A stretch of 64,000 bases of DNA from Sorghum bicolor. Lineage: Eukaryota; Streptophyta; Magnoliopsida; Poales; Poaceae. A program made the position numbers and the translations under genes. How positions within the stretch are numbered: position 1 is the stretch's first letter; every line of letters begins with the position of its first letter. The notes below the pieces were generated by a model, which was given only the letters and a program-made list of their open reading frames with translations, was not told the origin of the DNA and did not search any database. The stretch lies in the NCBI RefSeq assembly GCF_000003195.3, contig NC_012870.2, positions 37,726,377 to 37,790,376 of the forward strand, given 5' to 3'. Positions 22,957 through 34,375 of this stretch are shown piece after piece.

Positions 22957-23342
22957 GTATAGGAGTTGTGATGAAACCTTTGCTGCATTTTACTCAATCC
23001 TTGTCCAGATATCTTACCACTACCTGGTTCTAGAGTTAGGATTGAGTAGCAGCTTAGCCATGCTTTAAACGGTAGAAGTCGGGTGATATCCTGTCACCTA
23101 CGCGAGATAGGGTTGTGTCGGATCACGATGGTCTATATGTGCTATCGTGGATGGAACCTGATTAATTTGACTTAAGCCAGGTGGAGTTTTGCAAGGTTGT
23201 AGTAACTTCGTCTGTGGCAGCGAAGGACCGATCGTTGTACGTCCTCTTGTCATGTTGAACGCATGCCTAACACTTAGTTGGCCGGATAACTCGTTCCGAC
23301 TGCGAAGTCGAGTAGTATGACTCACGCCGGAAGACCGGCACG

Positions 23343-23348
23343 TATAAA
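23343..23348 (+). promoter_or_regulatory. Tekay-1 LTR TATA box
   Basis: TATAAA in a conserved GC-rich setting with short inverted repeats (GCCGGAAGACCGGC, AGTGCGCACT). Conserved at about 20469 and 44991 in the other LTRs. Predicted transcription start about 30 bp downstream. Confidence 0.5.
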
Positions 23349-23891
23349 GTGCGCACTACCGGAGGAAGTGCGGTGTGCGGGGGACCATTGGCGTAAGTCT
23401 AAAGGCAGGTGATTTAAAATTCCTGACCTCCCTGGCGGAGTGGTAGCCCTGGGAGTGCGGCGCTGATCGGAGCCGCAATTCCTGAGTCGTACCAAAGGTG
23501 ACCCGTTGGCTCTCCGGCAGGGGATGCTTGGGTGAGTGCTAGGAATAACCCTCCAGCTGGATAGGAATTCGATTCAAATCGCCGTCTCTCCCGGTTAGTG
23601 AGAACTTGACAGAGCAGCGGCAAACGTAGCATTCACTAATGAACTTGGTTCATGATAATGATGATAGCAAGATAAGCATATGATGAACTAGATATGGTTA
23701 TTATTGCTTGTAATAATCAAGTGAAGTGCTTTATTACAGGTGTTAATCTAGTGGTAGGCTGATGATGAATAATTATGATGCTCTCACAATAATTTAGTTA
23801 TAATGTAAGCTTTTCGCAAATGTTGAGTCAACCAGCTCTACTTGGTATTAGCCTTGCATGATCCTTGGTATCTTTTTTGTTTTACTAGACG

Positions 23892-23899
23892 GGTAAGTC
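23892..23899 (+). promoter_or_regulatory. Candidate major splice donor in the Tekay-1 leader
   Basis: G|GTAAGTC at 23892-23899, conserved in all LTR copies and downstream of the predicted start. Candidate acceptors are the CAG|ATG sites at 35763 and 37037. Confidence 0.4.
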
Positions 23900-23946
23900 T
23901 AGCTGAGTACATCCTCATACTCAGGGTTTATTCCCACCTGTTGCAG

Positions 23947-24066
23947 ATGACATCTTTTATGACGGCTTCTGCAAGACCTGTCTTCATCCCGCTGGGGATG
24001 AGGACTAACCGTTGGGCACGGTTCTCTAACGACCTCGTATCTGATGCTTTTGAAAGGATGATGTAG
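23947..24066 (+). CDS. 39-codon small ORF in Tekay LTR R/U5
   Basis: Starts MTSFMTASARPVFIPLG and ends with a stop after 39 codons, next to a CCTGTTGCAG acceptor-like sequence. The two other LTR copies (21073-21192 and 45594-45713) have the same length and stop, with only a handful of residue changes. It lies downstream of the predicted transcription start, so it would be the first conserved ORF on the genomic RNA. It may encode a leader peptide or act as a regulatory upstream ORF. No known domain. Confidence 0.45.
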   Translation: MTSFMTASARPVFIPLGMRTNRWARFSNDLVSDAFERMM

Positions 24067-24381
24067 ACTCTGGCAGCAACTCGAACTTAAGGGCTGAATT
24101 TGGAAAGGGTGTGTGTAATTATTTTGCTTCCGCTACTTCAAACAAGTGTTGTAATAACTTAATACTCCGATGTGGTGCCGCTTCGATGACAATGAATGAC
24201 TATGTAATATTCGCTGTGTTTATGTTGAACTATTACGATCTTGGTTTGTTGCGAGTTAGTTTGAAGTCCTTTGTGATTTCAATTGACTACCGAGATTATA
24301 TGGGCTCAAGTTTGGAAACTTGATTGCTTGTCGATCGTTTCTATACTTGAACTCTTATAATTTGGTCGGTTGTGTGACAGC

Positions 24382-24393
24382 TGGTATCGGAGC
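24382..24393 (+). other. Tekay-1 primer binding site, initiator tRNA-Met type
   Basis: TGGTATCGGAGC, two bases after the LTR end; one mismatch to the usual plant initiator tRNA-Met complement TGGTATCAGAGC. Confidence 0.8.
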
Positions 24394-24516
24394 AAGTTCA
24401 GAATTATAAATACAGCGTTTGTGTATTTAAAAACAAAAGAGTTTTTAAATAAAATGGTGTAAATCAATAATTAAGTTATGCCAGTGGTCGAATCCTCCTT
24501 GCCCACATAAGGACTA

Positions 24517-26030
24517 TGTTGACGGTCCTTAAGTACTAAAATTAATAATCAAATAAACTTGAAAAGGGATCAATATGAAACAAACATCTAGAATTAGGGT
24601 TTTATCTGACAGAATTCCACGAGTTTTGGTGTTTATCTATTTCTACAAGGGTTTATCAGGAATTATGGAGAGAAGGCCCACATGTCATGTTTACAACGAG
24701 ATAATTACGTGCCGCGCAATTTTCCTCAATCTAAAAGGGTCCAGAAGCTACGGGAACGAACGAGAAGTGATTCGGGCTCGGGGGCAGGGCGCCCGCCCAC
24801 CCCCCTTGGGCGCCCGCCCAGGGTTGGATTCCAAACAGGACTCTGCTTCGGGGCAAGACTCCACCGACCTAAAGGATCAATCTAAACCATGCAATCTATG
24901 TCGGTTTGATCCAATGGCTCACGTTCACTTGAGGGGACTATAAAACCAGACCCCCTGGCCCCTGGAGGAGGGGAGGAGAAATCATTATTCAGAGGTAGCC
25001 ATCAAAGTTAGGGTTTAGAGCTTCTCTCCCACAGAGAATTAGAATTAGCTACTCTCTAATCCTTCAAGTTTAGAGGTCGATTAGATAGCAATTAGAGAAG
25101 TAGAGCACTACGCTCTGGATTCGGATCTTCGTTAATAAAGATTGATATTATTCATATCTTTCCCTAATTCTTTGTTCTAATTGCATTATGTCTCTAATTA
25201 TTATGTTCTTAGTTTGCTCTAGTTCTATATTTGATATAGTTATGATTGATAATGAGTTTATGTATAAGTTTGCAAAGCGCTTAGCTCTTGACGCGAGGGA
25301 GTTAGGTGATACATCACATGTGAGCGTGGTGCTTAGATGTTATTTATCTGCAAATGTATCCTATTGGCCAGGTCGTGTGGTAGTTCGCGATAGTGACAGC
25401 TTCGTTGATTCTTATATAGTCCACCCTCCGTTGATAGGACAGGCAGAACCGGTATTGTGGAGTAAGTCATGCGATGTTCTGATTTACTTTATCAATGTTC
25501 CTTATACATGAATGAAGAGTCTTTTATGCTATATATGATCTTGTAGATAACTAGAGTAGATTATGACTTAGTAGTTAGTAGATAACTTAGAATCCATTCT
25601 CTAACTAATCCGACATCACCTACATATATGAGGAGTAGTCTATTTTCTAATCGCTGTGCTATCTACCCATGAACTTATAATTCATTATCATTATCTTTAT
25701 GGTTTACCCCCTGCTAAAGTATGTGACTGTGTGACGAGTTTCTCATTAGTAATCATTTTCTTGCAAGTTTATCTCTAGTCTATGCCTGGATAGATTTTGC
25801 CCCTTGATTTAATTTCATCTTCTTGAGATCCCTTGAGCAAAAATTATAAATAACGATACCTGGAATACTTATCCTGGTGAAATGCTACAATGAGATGTTT
25901 TATCTGTGCGCTTGCGGATAGAATAGATTATTTTCTAGAGAGCCTTTACATTTATAAATACCTTTGTACACTCTGGCGCCATGCTAGGGATGACAACCTA
26001 GTATCTAAGTGGTGTTAGCTAGTGTCAACA
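24517..26030 (+). repeat. Ath-NA1 5' LTR
   Basis: 1,514 bp, TGTTGACGG...AGTGTCAACA. Two GGGCGCCCGCCC boxes near 24788 and 24808, TATA box CTATAAAACC at 24938-24947, hairpin at 25902-25919 (ATCTG/CGGAT, with one G-U pair). Confidence 0.95.
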
Positions 26031-26038
26031 AGCATTTC

Positions 26039-26055
26039 TGGCACCGTTGCCGGGG
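26039..26055 (+). other. Ath-NA1 primer binding site, tRNA-Asp type
   Basis: TGGCACCGTTGCCGGGG, one mismatch to the exact tRNA-Asp complement of Ath-1, with the same AGCATTTC spacer after the LTR. Confidence 0.85.
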
Positions 26056-26353
26056 ATTTATACGAGTCTCAGGAATAAGTCATAAATAGGAACGGTAAGG
26101 GAAGCCAGAAAATCAATCAAGGTTATTCACATAAAATATTAGACTAGACTATAGAGAAATAATTGCATAAAACAGCTACTAAGTGAGAAATCATAACAAG
26201 GCACCTCTGCTTTGGTAGGTTCACCCTGTTGTTTTTCTATGTTTATATTTTTATACAGGGTATAACAGGATTGACTTTGGGTACATTCAACTCTTCATCA
26301 TCAGAACCAAAGCAATCTAGAGAAGAAGAAGCTAGCTACCAATTGCTGAAGCT

Positions 26354-28270
26354 ATGGCACAAAAGACCTTGCAAGAATTCTCTGCTCCAAGTCTTGACAA
26401 CATTCCAACCGGTCCAAGATTTGCAGTAGAAGAAGGAATACCCGAGTTTGAGCTCAAGTCAAGCCTCATCAATTTGGTACAAGCTACACAATTCAGTGGA
26501 AAGGCACATGAAGATGCCAGTGCACACTTGCAGAATTTCTTAGAGATTGGAAGCACAATCCACATCAACGGAGTTGACAAAGACGTCATACTGCTTCGCC
26601 TTTTTCCATTCTCACTAGAAGGAAAAGCGAGGAAGTGGTTCTACACTCATCAAGATAACATCAACAACTGGACGAACTTGTCAAATGCCTTAAGAGGAAA
26701 TATTGTCAGTTTCCAACAGCAGAAGACAGAAGCCATTTCAGAAGCATGGGAGCGTTTTCAAGGATACATATCAGATTGTCCTCACCATGGAATGGCCACG
26801 TGGTTACTTATGCAGACCTTCTACCATGGATTAACCCAGAAGGCTTGTGAGTGCCTAGATGCATCTGCTAAAGGATCATTCTTGGAGCTTACAACTGGAA
26901 AGGCAGAAATACTTTTGGATAAGATAGCAGAAAATCAAAGCTGGTTCCCAGATAAAGCTCAACATTGTCATCAAACTGAAGAAATACCAGAAGAAGTAAA
27001 TGCGTTATCAACTAAGATGGAAAATTTGCTCCATTGGATTGACCAGAGGGCCAAGTTCAAAGAAGATCAAAGGGCCATTGACACAGCATACAAATATCAA
27101 CCAACTTCAAGTCAACCCAATAGCAAAGGTATGAATTCAGGTAATACTGTCAAGCAACTTTCATTAAAAGAGATAATTGCTCAACAAACCAAAATTAATG
27201 ATGAAGTTAAACAAAGGCTAGATACAAATGAATCATCTCTAAAAGATATACACAATAAAATGGATTTTCTACTAACTGCCTTTGATGAGCAAAACACTCT
27301 TAATAAAAGGGTAGAGCTTAAATTAATAAAATTAGCTGCTGCACTGCCTGTTGCTACTAACATTGAGTAGGTAAAGAATATAACTACTAGAGGAGGCAAA
27401 GCTACCAGAGATCCACCATACCCAAAAGAGAAACAAAGAACATCAGCACCAGTGCAACCAGCAGTGATAGAAGAAGAAAGCCCAGTTGAAGCAGAAGATC
27501 TGCTACAACCACCAAGAACTGGAGAAATGAGGAAAGATTTTTACGACACCAACTATTTGCCATTTCCCAGAAGAAACAGAGGACTGCAGTCGGATGAGCA
27601 GTTTGGTAAGTTTGTAGAGGTCATTCAGAAATTATATGTCAACATACCTCTGCTCGATGCCATACAAGTACCTACATATGCAAAGTACATCAGAGATATT
27701 CTTAACAAGAAGAGACCACTGCCCACCACTGAGGTTATCAAGCTGACAGAAGAATGTAGTGCGGCCATCCTCAATAAACCACTAAAGAAGAAGGAAGACC
27801 CCGGATGCCCCACTATTGATTGCTCGATCGGAAACCAACACTTCAACAATGCACTTTGTGATCTCAGAGCAAGTGTCAGTGTGATGCCAGCATCAGTCTA
27901 CAAAAAGCTTGAGCATGCAACTTTAGAACCAACATCAATGTGCTTGCAACTAGCGGATCAATCGGTTCGACACCCGTTGGGCATCGCCAAGAACATTCTA
28001 GTCAAGATCAGAGATTTCCTGGTGCCAGCAGACTTCGTAGTACTAGACATGAGTCCTGACTCAAAAGTGTCCATCATCCTTGGAAGGCCATTTCTGAGCA
28101 CTGCCAATGCCCACATTGATGTCGGAAAAGGAGAAATCAAGTTCAACATAAACGGTCAAGAAGAACACTTCACATTCAAACCCAGACCAGAGAGAGACTC
28201 TACAGTGAAGGAAGTTCATGAAGAACCACTGGAGCCACCATCTCCGGAGGAAGGTAACTCAGAAGATTAA
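26354..28270 (+). pseudogene. Ath-NA1 gag-protease polyprotein, one TAG stop
   Basis: One frame from ATG 26354 to TAA 28268-28270, broken only by TAG 27368-27370 just before VKNITTRGGKATRDPPYP, where CAG is the likely original. The gag domain (about residues 25-190) shows LRLFPFSLEGKARKWFY and WERFQGYISDCPHHG; helical Lys/Glu-rich segments follow. The protease part has CDLRASVSVMPASVYKKL (27857 onward), VVLDMSPDSKVSIILGRPFL and the C-terminal FNINGQEEHFTF. The motif D-L-G-A-S is D-L-R-A-S here (AGA 27866-27868), while the sister Ath-NA2 keeps D-I-G-A-S (GGA), so the catalytic loop was lost by a G-to-A change. I see no CCHC knuckle. Confidence 0.88.
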
Positions 28271-28285
28271 AAGAATTGGAGGTCC

Positions 28286-28296
28286 AGCTTGGGGGA
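28286..28296 (+). promoter_or_regulatory. Internal polypurine-like sequence after gag-protease
   Basis: AGCTTGGGGGA, identical to the core of the polypurine tract at 32266-32279. The surrounding 28271-28780 is noncoding, AT-rich, and conserved in Ath-NA2 (63200-63508). Confidence 0.45.
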
Positions 28297-28781
28297 CCTA
28301 AAAATCCCAAACCCTCACCGGGAGGTAAATCGGTATTTACCCGCATTATTAATTTTCTCGTATTTAAATTCTTGCATAATTAATTCTTGCATTAGTCATA
28401 TATATTCATAGCATAATTATAATAATCAAAAAGCCCCATATAAATAATATTCGTGGTGTGTAACAACCTATATTTATTAATTATTGTGGAGGCACAAAAA
28501 TATTTTCCATTATCATTTTAATTAAGTTATAATTCTCATAGATTTTCCTGCATTATATTTATTTATATTGATCTTCTAGAAGCATGACCCACACTCTTTG
28601 GGTCCCACATGTCATACACTTCACCTCACATACATCCCATCACATAATTTCATCCACCAATATGTTTCCACTCACCTGACATCTTTCCACCGTCCAACCA
28701 CTACCAACATCACATTATTCTGCGTGAGATCAAAGCAAGAAAGCAAGTGGAGGAGGCACACCCAGGATAGGCATCACAAGT

Positions 28782-28860
28782 GGGCGCCCGCCCACCTAGC
28801 ATGGGCGCCCGCCCACCTAGCATGGGCGCCCGCCCTGTCCCCTTTTCCTCCTATAAAAGG
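28782..28860 (+). promoter_or_regulatory. Ath-NA1 internal promoter-like block
   Basis: A 21-bp unit starting GGGCGCCCGCCC is repeated at 28782-28802 and 28803-28823, with a third partial copy at 28824-28835, followed by TATA box CTATAAAAGG (28851-28860). The second ORF starts 335 bp downstream. Same boxes as in the LTR promoter. Confidence 0.55.
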
Positions 28861-29194
28861 CCACCTCCAGCTCCCCTTCTCTTCACACAAACAGTCCAGA
28901 AAACCACACAAGTTTTAGTTTCCCGAGAAGGAGTTCTTGTAGTGAAGAGAAGAGAGTAGAGAGAAAGAGGAGAGTGGAAGGTTGGAGTTCTTTTGAGAGA
29001 GTGATTATCACCTAGCAAGTAGTGATCCTGTTGTCTAAGCGGAAGTAAAAGTTGTTTAGGGAGAGGCTCTACCAAAATAGAAACTTGTCTTGAACGATTA
29101 ACCCCTGGACTACTGACACCCCGGACAGCTGACCACTAACATTTTATCTCACACTTTTCCACTAGTTGTGTTTTTGCCAACTGTTGTTTGCAGA

Positions 29195-30750
29195 ATGTTT
29201 AAGAAGGTGAAGAATGCAGGAAAGGCTCTCAAGAACATTGGAACAAGGAGTTCATCCCGACACTCCTCACAGCCATCAGAGATGAGCGTCGACCCAACAC
29301 CCACACAAGCTCCATCATCTTCATCAGGTCAGCAAGTTAAGGTCCTTCTCAAGATAGGAAACCTTGGACTGAAGACCCGAAGGGAGAAGGAAGTCTATCA
29401 GCAGTTGAAGAACAAGGATTTTATTCACACCCCTACTATCGATCCAACCTTACTACAAGAAACAGGTATGGACACTGAATTTGACTTAATTTTCCAGATG
29501 TTAGGTTGGACAAATTTTTGGAACATAACTGAGCTGGGTTCTCGTCTTCTCACCCTCGAATTTCTTTGCACTTTACAATGCTATGAGGGGGGAATTGTTT
29601 TTCGGATGTTCAAACAGGAAATTATGTTATCTTGGAGAGAGCTGAGCGACCATCTTGGTTTCTCTTCAAGATGCATCCTGAACATTGACTCCAATTTACC
29701 CAATTTTGAGAGACACCAGTTTTGGAGAGAAATATCTAGAGATAATTTTTATAGTCAAGCCCGAACCAGTGACATGGAACACCCCACTCTAAGGATGTTC
29801 CACAAATGGCTTGGGTACAATCTTTTCTATCGTGATGATATTAGGAAAGTAAGAGTAGGAGATTTACAACTTTTATATGCTGCTATTAATAAAGTACCAC
29901 TTCACCTGTTACACTATTAGTTTCACATTGGCATAGTATACCTAGTCTTCAGGGACCAGTAGGATGTACTTCACTTATCACTCGTCTAGCCACTAATCTT
30001 CACTTACTAGAAAACTCGTCACTGAACTTCATAGAAGAATTAAGAATTTATCATGGCTATGACACATTTACACAAGCTCGGATGTTAAAGAAAGAGGGGA
30101 ATATAATGTATATGCTATATGATGATAAAGGCAAGATTCGGTTACCTAACCCGAACCTTGGCCTCTACGTTGTGCAAAACTTTTTGATTGAGATTGCAGC
30201 AACACCAGTGAACCAGAGAACTCCACAGCGAGTGGCATCTAAAAGGATAACCACTCACCGAGAACGCACCTGGTATGGAGCTGACCCTGGACCAGAAGAA
30301 GCAGCGCACCTGCATTATTGCGATTACAATCCTCGAGTCCTTCGAGACCCATGGGCTCGACATGCGCAACCACAAGAGCCAACAGAAGAGACATGGCCGG
30401 AGAGCCAAGATCACCAGTGGACAAACCCGCCTTTTCATACGAGCAGGTACTCCACTGATCCATATGGAGCTTCAGGATCCAGACCTCCGCCCCAATTTGA
30501 TGCAGGACGATACTCCGACGCCTCCTACGCTTTCACGAATGACTACTATCAAGAGGCCGGTGCTTTCTTCACTCGTACCGACAACACCCTCCTGGACATC
30601 CAGAACACGCAAGCAGAACATGGAAGACTCCTAGAAGAGCAACAAAAATAGAACCAGGACCAAGCTGCTGCAGTGCAAGAACTGAGACAAGATACAACAA
30701 CAATGAACGACAACATCACAACCATGATGCGGTTCTGGAACATCGGGTAA
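29195..30750 (+). pseudogene. Ath-NA1 second ORF: plant retrotransposon ORF1-type protein, frameshifted
   Basis: Starts MFKKVKNAGKALKNIGTRSS at 29195; a Ser/Pro/Thr-rich N-terminus is followed by a globular part (EVYQQLKNKDFIHTPTID, LGSRLLTLEFLCTLQCYEG, MLSWRELSDHLGFSSR) like the plant transposon-type protein often found in Athila relatives. A shift near 29910-29920 ends the first frame at TAG 29918-29920; the reading continues in another frame (SHWHSIPSLQGPVG) to TAG 30649-30651, probably from CAG, and then to a last stop near 30750. The C-terminus is Pro/Gln/Tyr-rich. About 515 codons in total. Function unknown; it is the only non-structural protein this family keeps, and the same ORF is in Ath-NA2. 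Confidence 0.75.
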
Positions 30751-30767
30751 GACCGATGTCAACATCC

Positions 30768-30781
30768 AGCTTGGGGGAGTT
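30768..30781 (+). promoter_or_regulatory. Internal polypurine-like sequence after the second ORF
   Basis: AGCTTGGGGGAGTT, identical over 14 bases to the polypurine tract at 32266-32279. Confidence 0.5.
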
Positions 30782-32265
30782 CCTCCCTAATTTATCAAGT
30801 AAGTTTTTATTTGCTCTTCTTATTTATTCTATTCTGTCTTAGTATTTTATTTATCTTAAGAAAAAAAATTAAATTAGAAAACCAAATAAATATTTTCTTG
30901 CTTTAATTTACTGCATTTTAATAAACATGAAACAAAATAAAAAGAGTGTGTAGATAAGTGTGCTTTATTTTTCTGCTAAGTTTAATCTCTAGAAAAAATA
31001 AAAAGACCAAAAAGATGCATGATGGAAATGATGAACAGTTGCTCTGTTTGCTCACAAGTACCTAGCTTTTATATTAGAATTCTTCCAGGAATTACTAAAA
31101 CTAAAATTACTATCTTTGGGAAGCATAAAACTAAAGTCTAGGTAAGAGAAAGGCATGATATAAAGTTGAGCTACTGTTTATCTTGTTCCTACTACACTAA
31201 GTTCTGGATATTTATTTTGAAAACTTACAAATCGCATGATGAGTTCCTAGCATAACAAACTACTTACCACAACCATACTCGCTATAACATCTTTTACTAT
31301 ATTCACATTGAGTTTGATCGAGCTGTGTAAACCCTTAGGAGCTTTTCATGTGGTTAAATTAAGATATTCACTTGCACACATCTACCACAGCATTCATCAC
31401 CAATCATTAAAATTGCTAAAAATATTATCACTCACTATCCCGAATATTGTTATTCTCTCTCTCTAAAAAGATTCAATGCAGAAGAGGCATGGGTTATGCA
31501 AAAATATGCGAGGAAATAAAAAGGGGCAAGTGCCCGGAACCTCGAAAAAGAAAGAAAAAGAGTGAGACGAGAGGTAAAAATGGACAAGTGTCCGAAGTAG
31601 AATTAGGGGTACAAAAATGCCCACTTGAGCGGAAAAAATGGACAAGTGTCCGACAGTAGAATTAGGGGTGTCTAATACCCACCTGAAAAAAAAGAGAGGC
31701 CATGTTCTCCCAAAGCAAAGATCAAAGAAGAGGAGAGATAGCAATATGAGGAGCAATGAGAACTAAGTTTTATTAACACTTATACATTTTCACCATCACT
31801 ATCATTTACTCCACCACACATGCACATCTTGATTTAATTATATGCTGAGTTCCTTTGGATCCATGGCTCGGTTAGACAATATATGTATGAGCTGTTTTCC
31901 ACTCCTATGAGCTCCACTTAAATATTCCATTAGCTATAGGTAAGTGACATTATGGTAAGGATCCACAAATACCACATATAGAGAGACTTGAGAGAATCAT
32001 TGCTGGGAACTCTGAGTTTTATTTTGAAAACCTATGAAAAACTCTGGAACAAAGGTGAAGTATAAACAGGAGGGATAGTGCTTGACTTAACTATTTTGTC
32101 TTTCGATTACTTAAGATTTAAGTGCAGGTACTAAATCCAAAACACTTCACTTTAATCTGGAAGAATTTTTATGTAAAAGCATGTGTGCCTGTCAGGAAAG
32201 AAAACATCGAAGCAACTCCTGATCCGTCTGAGTTTAGCAGTTTGCTCAGGGACGAGCAAAGGGTA
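30782..32265 (+). other. Ath-NA1 3' noncoding region
   Basis: AT-rich, no supported ORF. Its only recognised content is the conserved block at 31484-31669. Confidence 0.8.
31484..31669 (+). other. Conserved noncoding block shared with Ath-1, partly duplicated
   Basis: Same ordered motifs as 13107-13215 of Ath-1. The last unit (AAAAATGGACAAGTGTCCG... to AATTAGGGGT) occurs twice here, at 31576-31610 and 31633-31669, but once in Ath-1. Confidence 0.6.
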
Positions 32266-32279
32266 AGCTTGGGGGAGTT
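32266..32279 (+). other. Ath-NA1 polypurine tract
   Basis: AGCTTGGGGGAGTT directly before the 3' LTR. Confidence 0.85.
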
Positions 32280-33096
32280 TGTTGACGGTCCTTAAGTACT
32301 AAAATTAATAATCAAATAAACATGAAAAGGGATCAATATGAAACAAACATCTAGAATTAGGGTTTTATCTGACAGAATTCCACGAGTTTTGGTGTTTATC
32401 TATTTCTACAGGGGTTTATCAGGAATTATGGAGAGAAGGCCCACATGTCATGTTTACAACGAGATAATTACGTGCCGCGCAATTTTCCTCAATCTAGAAG
32501 GGTCCAGAAGCTACGGGAACGGACGAGAAGGGATTCGGGCTCGGGGGCAGGGCGCCCGCCCACCCCCCTTGGGCGCCCGCCTAGGGTTGGATTCCAAACA
32601 GGACTCTGCTTCGGGGCAAGACTCCACCGACCTAAAGGATCTATCTAAACCATGCAATCTATGTCGGTTTGATCCAATGGCTCATGTTCACTTGAGGGGA
32701 CTATAAAACCAGACCCCCTGGCCCCTGGAGGAGGGGAGGAGAAATCATTATTCAGAGGTAGCCATCAAAGTTAGGGTTTAGAGCTTCTCTCCCACAGAGA
32801 ATTAGAATTAGCTACTCCCTAATCCTTCAAGTTTAGAGGTTGATTAGATAGCAATTAGGGAAGTAGAGCACTACGCTCTGGATTCGGATCTTCGGTAATA
32901 AAGGTTGGTATTATTCATATCTTTCTCTAATTCTTTGTTCTAATTGCATTATGTTTCTAATTATTATGTTCTTAGTTTGCTCTAGTTCTATATTTGATAT
33001 AGTTATGATTGATAATGAGTTTATGTATACGTTTGCAAAGCGCTTAGCTCTTGACGCGAGGGAGTTAGGTGATAGATCACATGTGAGCGTGGTGCT

Positions 33097-34375
33097 TGTT
33101 GACGGTCCTTAATGCTCACAATTAACCATCAATTAATCATGGAAAAGGATCCAAATGCAACCAACACCTAGACTTAGGGTTTTATCTGACAGAATTCCAC
33201 GAGTTTTGGTGTTTGTGTATTTCTGCAGGGGGTTATCAGGAAATATGGAAGAAAGGCCCACACGTCGGGTTTACATAGAGATATTAACGTGTCGCGCAAT
33301 TTTCTATCATCTAGAAGACTCCAGAAGCCACGGGAACGAACGGAAAGGAAATCGGGCTCGGAGGCAGGGCGCCCGCCCAACTCTCTTGGGCGCCCGCCCA
33401 GCTACAGTGCCCAATCAGGACACGTTTCGCGTATTATGCTCCACCGACCTAAAGGATCACGGAAAACCGTGCGATTAATGTCGGTTTGATCCGACGGCCC
33501 AGATTCACTTGAAGGGACTATAAAACCAGACCCCCTAGCCCCTGGAGATCATACCTCTTCTACAGAATCAAAGTTAGGGTTTCAATTCTTCATCCAAGTA
33601 GAGAGGATCCCTCTAGTTCTTCTAGTTCTACCTCTAGTTCATCTAGATCTAGTTCTAGTTCATCTAGTTCTAGTTCTAGTTCCTCTAGTTCTAGTTCTAG
33701 TTAGTTCTAGTTGTAATCTAGAAAATAGGGAGAGAGAAGAGGAGAGCGGAGGAGGAGCCGGATCTGTCGGATCTTCCTCAACATTGTACTTTTGCAGCAA
33801 CTGGTTTGTTCTTCATCGTTCTCCAGGTTCTTCAACTCATAACTCCTGAGTTCTCTAATTACTTTTATTTACATTCAAGTTATTTATTGGATTCCCGCTT
33901 GCATCAAGTGCTCTAATCTTTGAAACATTAGAGTAGTAATTAATAGATTAGACGTGGTGTTTAGTCTTGCAATTACCTGGAATTGCACCCAATCCAGCGG
34001 ATTGTTGTGGTAGCCTTAGGGTAGTGACAGCCCTAACGGTCGACGTATTCCACCACGTTCGGATCGGTGTTTGTAGGACCGTAGTCAGACCTTCCTAGCC
34101 CCCTTCTCATCTCTTTCTGTGGTTAGTGCTCTGATGTCCCGATATAGATAATCTTGAAGTAATTCTTGATTCTTAGATCAACTAGAGAACTCTCAGGAAA
34201 CTTCCTCTCTTCCCACCAAAAATAATTATATAGTTATCCTTGGGCGATCTTGGATCTTAATTAGTACACTCACGTTCTCTGTGGAAAATCGATACTCTGG
34301 AATACTCCCGGGTGAAAGCTACATCGGTATCCGTGCGCTTGCGGATTTTTCTGTTTGCGTTTAAAATACCCAACA
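33097..34375 (+). repeat. Solo LTR (TGTTGACGG family) in the Ath-NA1 3' LTR
   Basis: 1,279 bp, TGTTGACGG...ACCCAACA, TSD GTGCT (33092-33096 and 34376-34380). Two GGGCGCCCGCCC boxes near 33368 and 33388, TATA box CTATAAAACC at 33518-33527, hairpin at 34329-34346. It is the deepest insertion in the nest, so probably among the youngest. Confidence 0.95.
33611..33712 (+). repeat. TCTAGT-type short tandem repeat in the solo LTR leader
   Basis: About 100 bp of imperfect CTAGTT/CATCTAG repeats just downstream of the predicted transcription start. Confidence 0.7.

Larger units (their letters stand above)
15236..24379 (+). repeat. Tekay-1 5' LTR, interrupted by a solo LTR of its own family
   Basis: LTR sequence at 15236-16950 and 21511-24379. 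It has a mosaic composition: a GC-rich block (about 15905-16830), a long AT-rich block (from about 16900 and 21511 to 22690), a conserved open frame near 22700-22950, then a TATA box at 23343-23348 and a 39-codon ORF at 23947. The TATA position implies a U3 of about 3.5 kb and R/U5 of about 1 kb. Confidence 0.93.

Noticed and set aside
28782..28835. CRISPR-like short repeats
   Set aside because: Only two and a half directly adjacent 21-bp units with no spacers, in a plant retrotransposon promoter-like region.
29910..30082. Possible intron between the two halves of the Ath-NA1 second ORF
   Set aside because: The protein-like reading continues without a gap in another frame (SHWHSIPSLQGP), so a one- or two-base frameshift is simpler.
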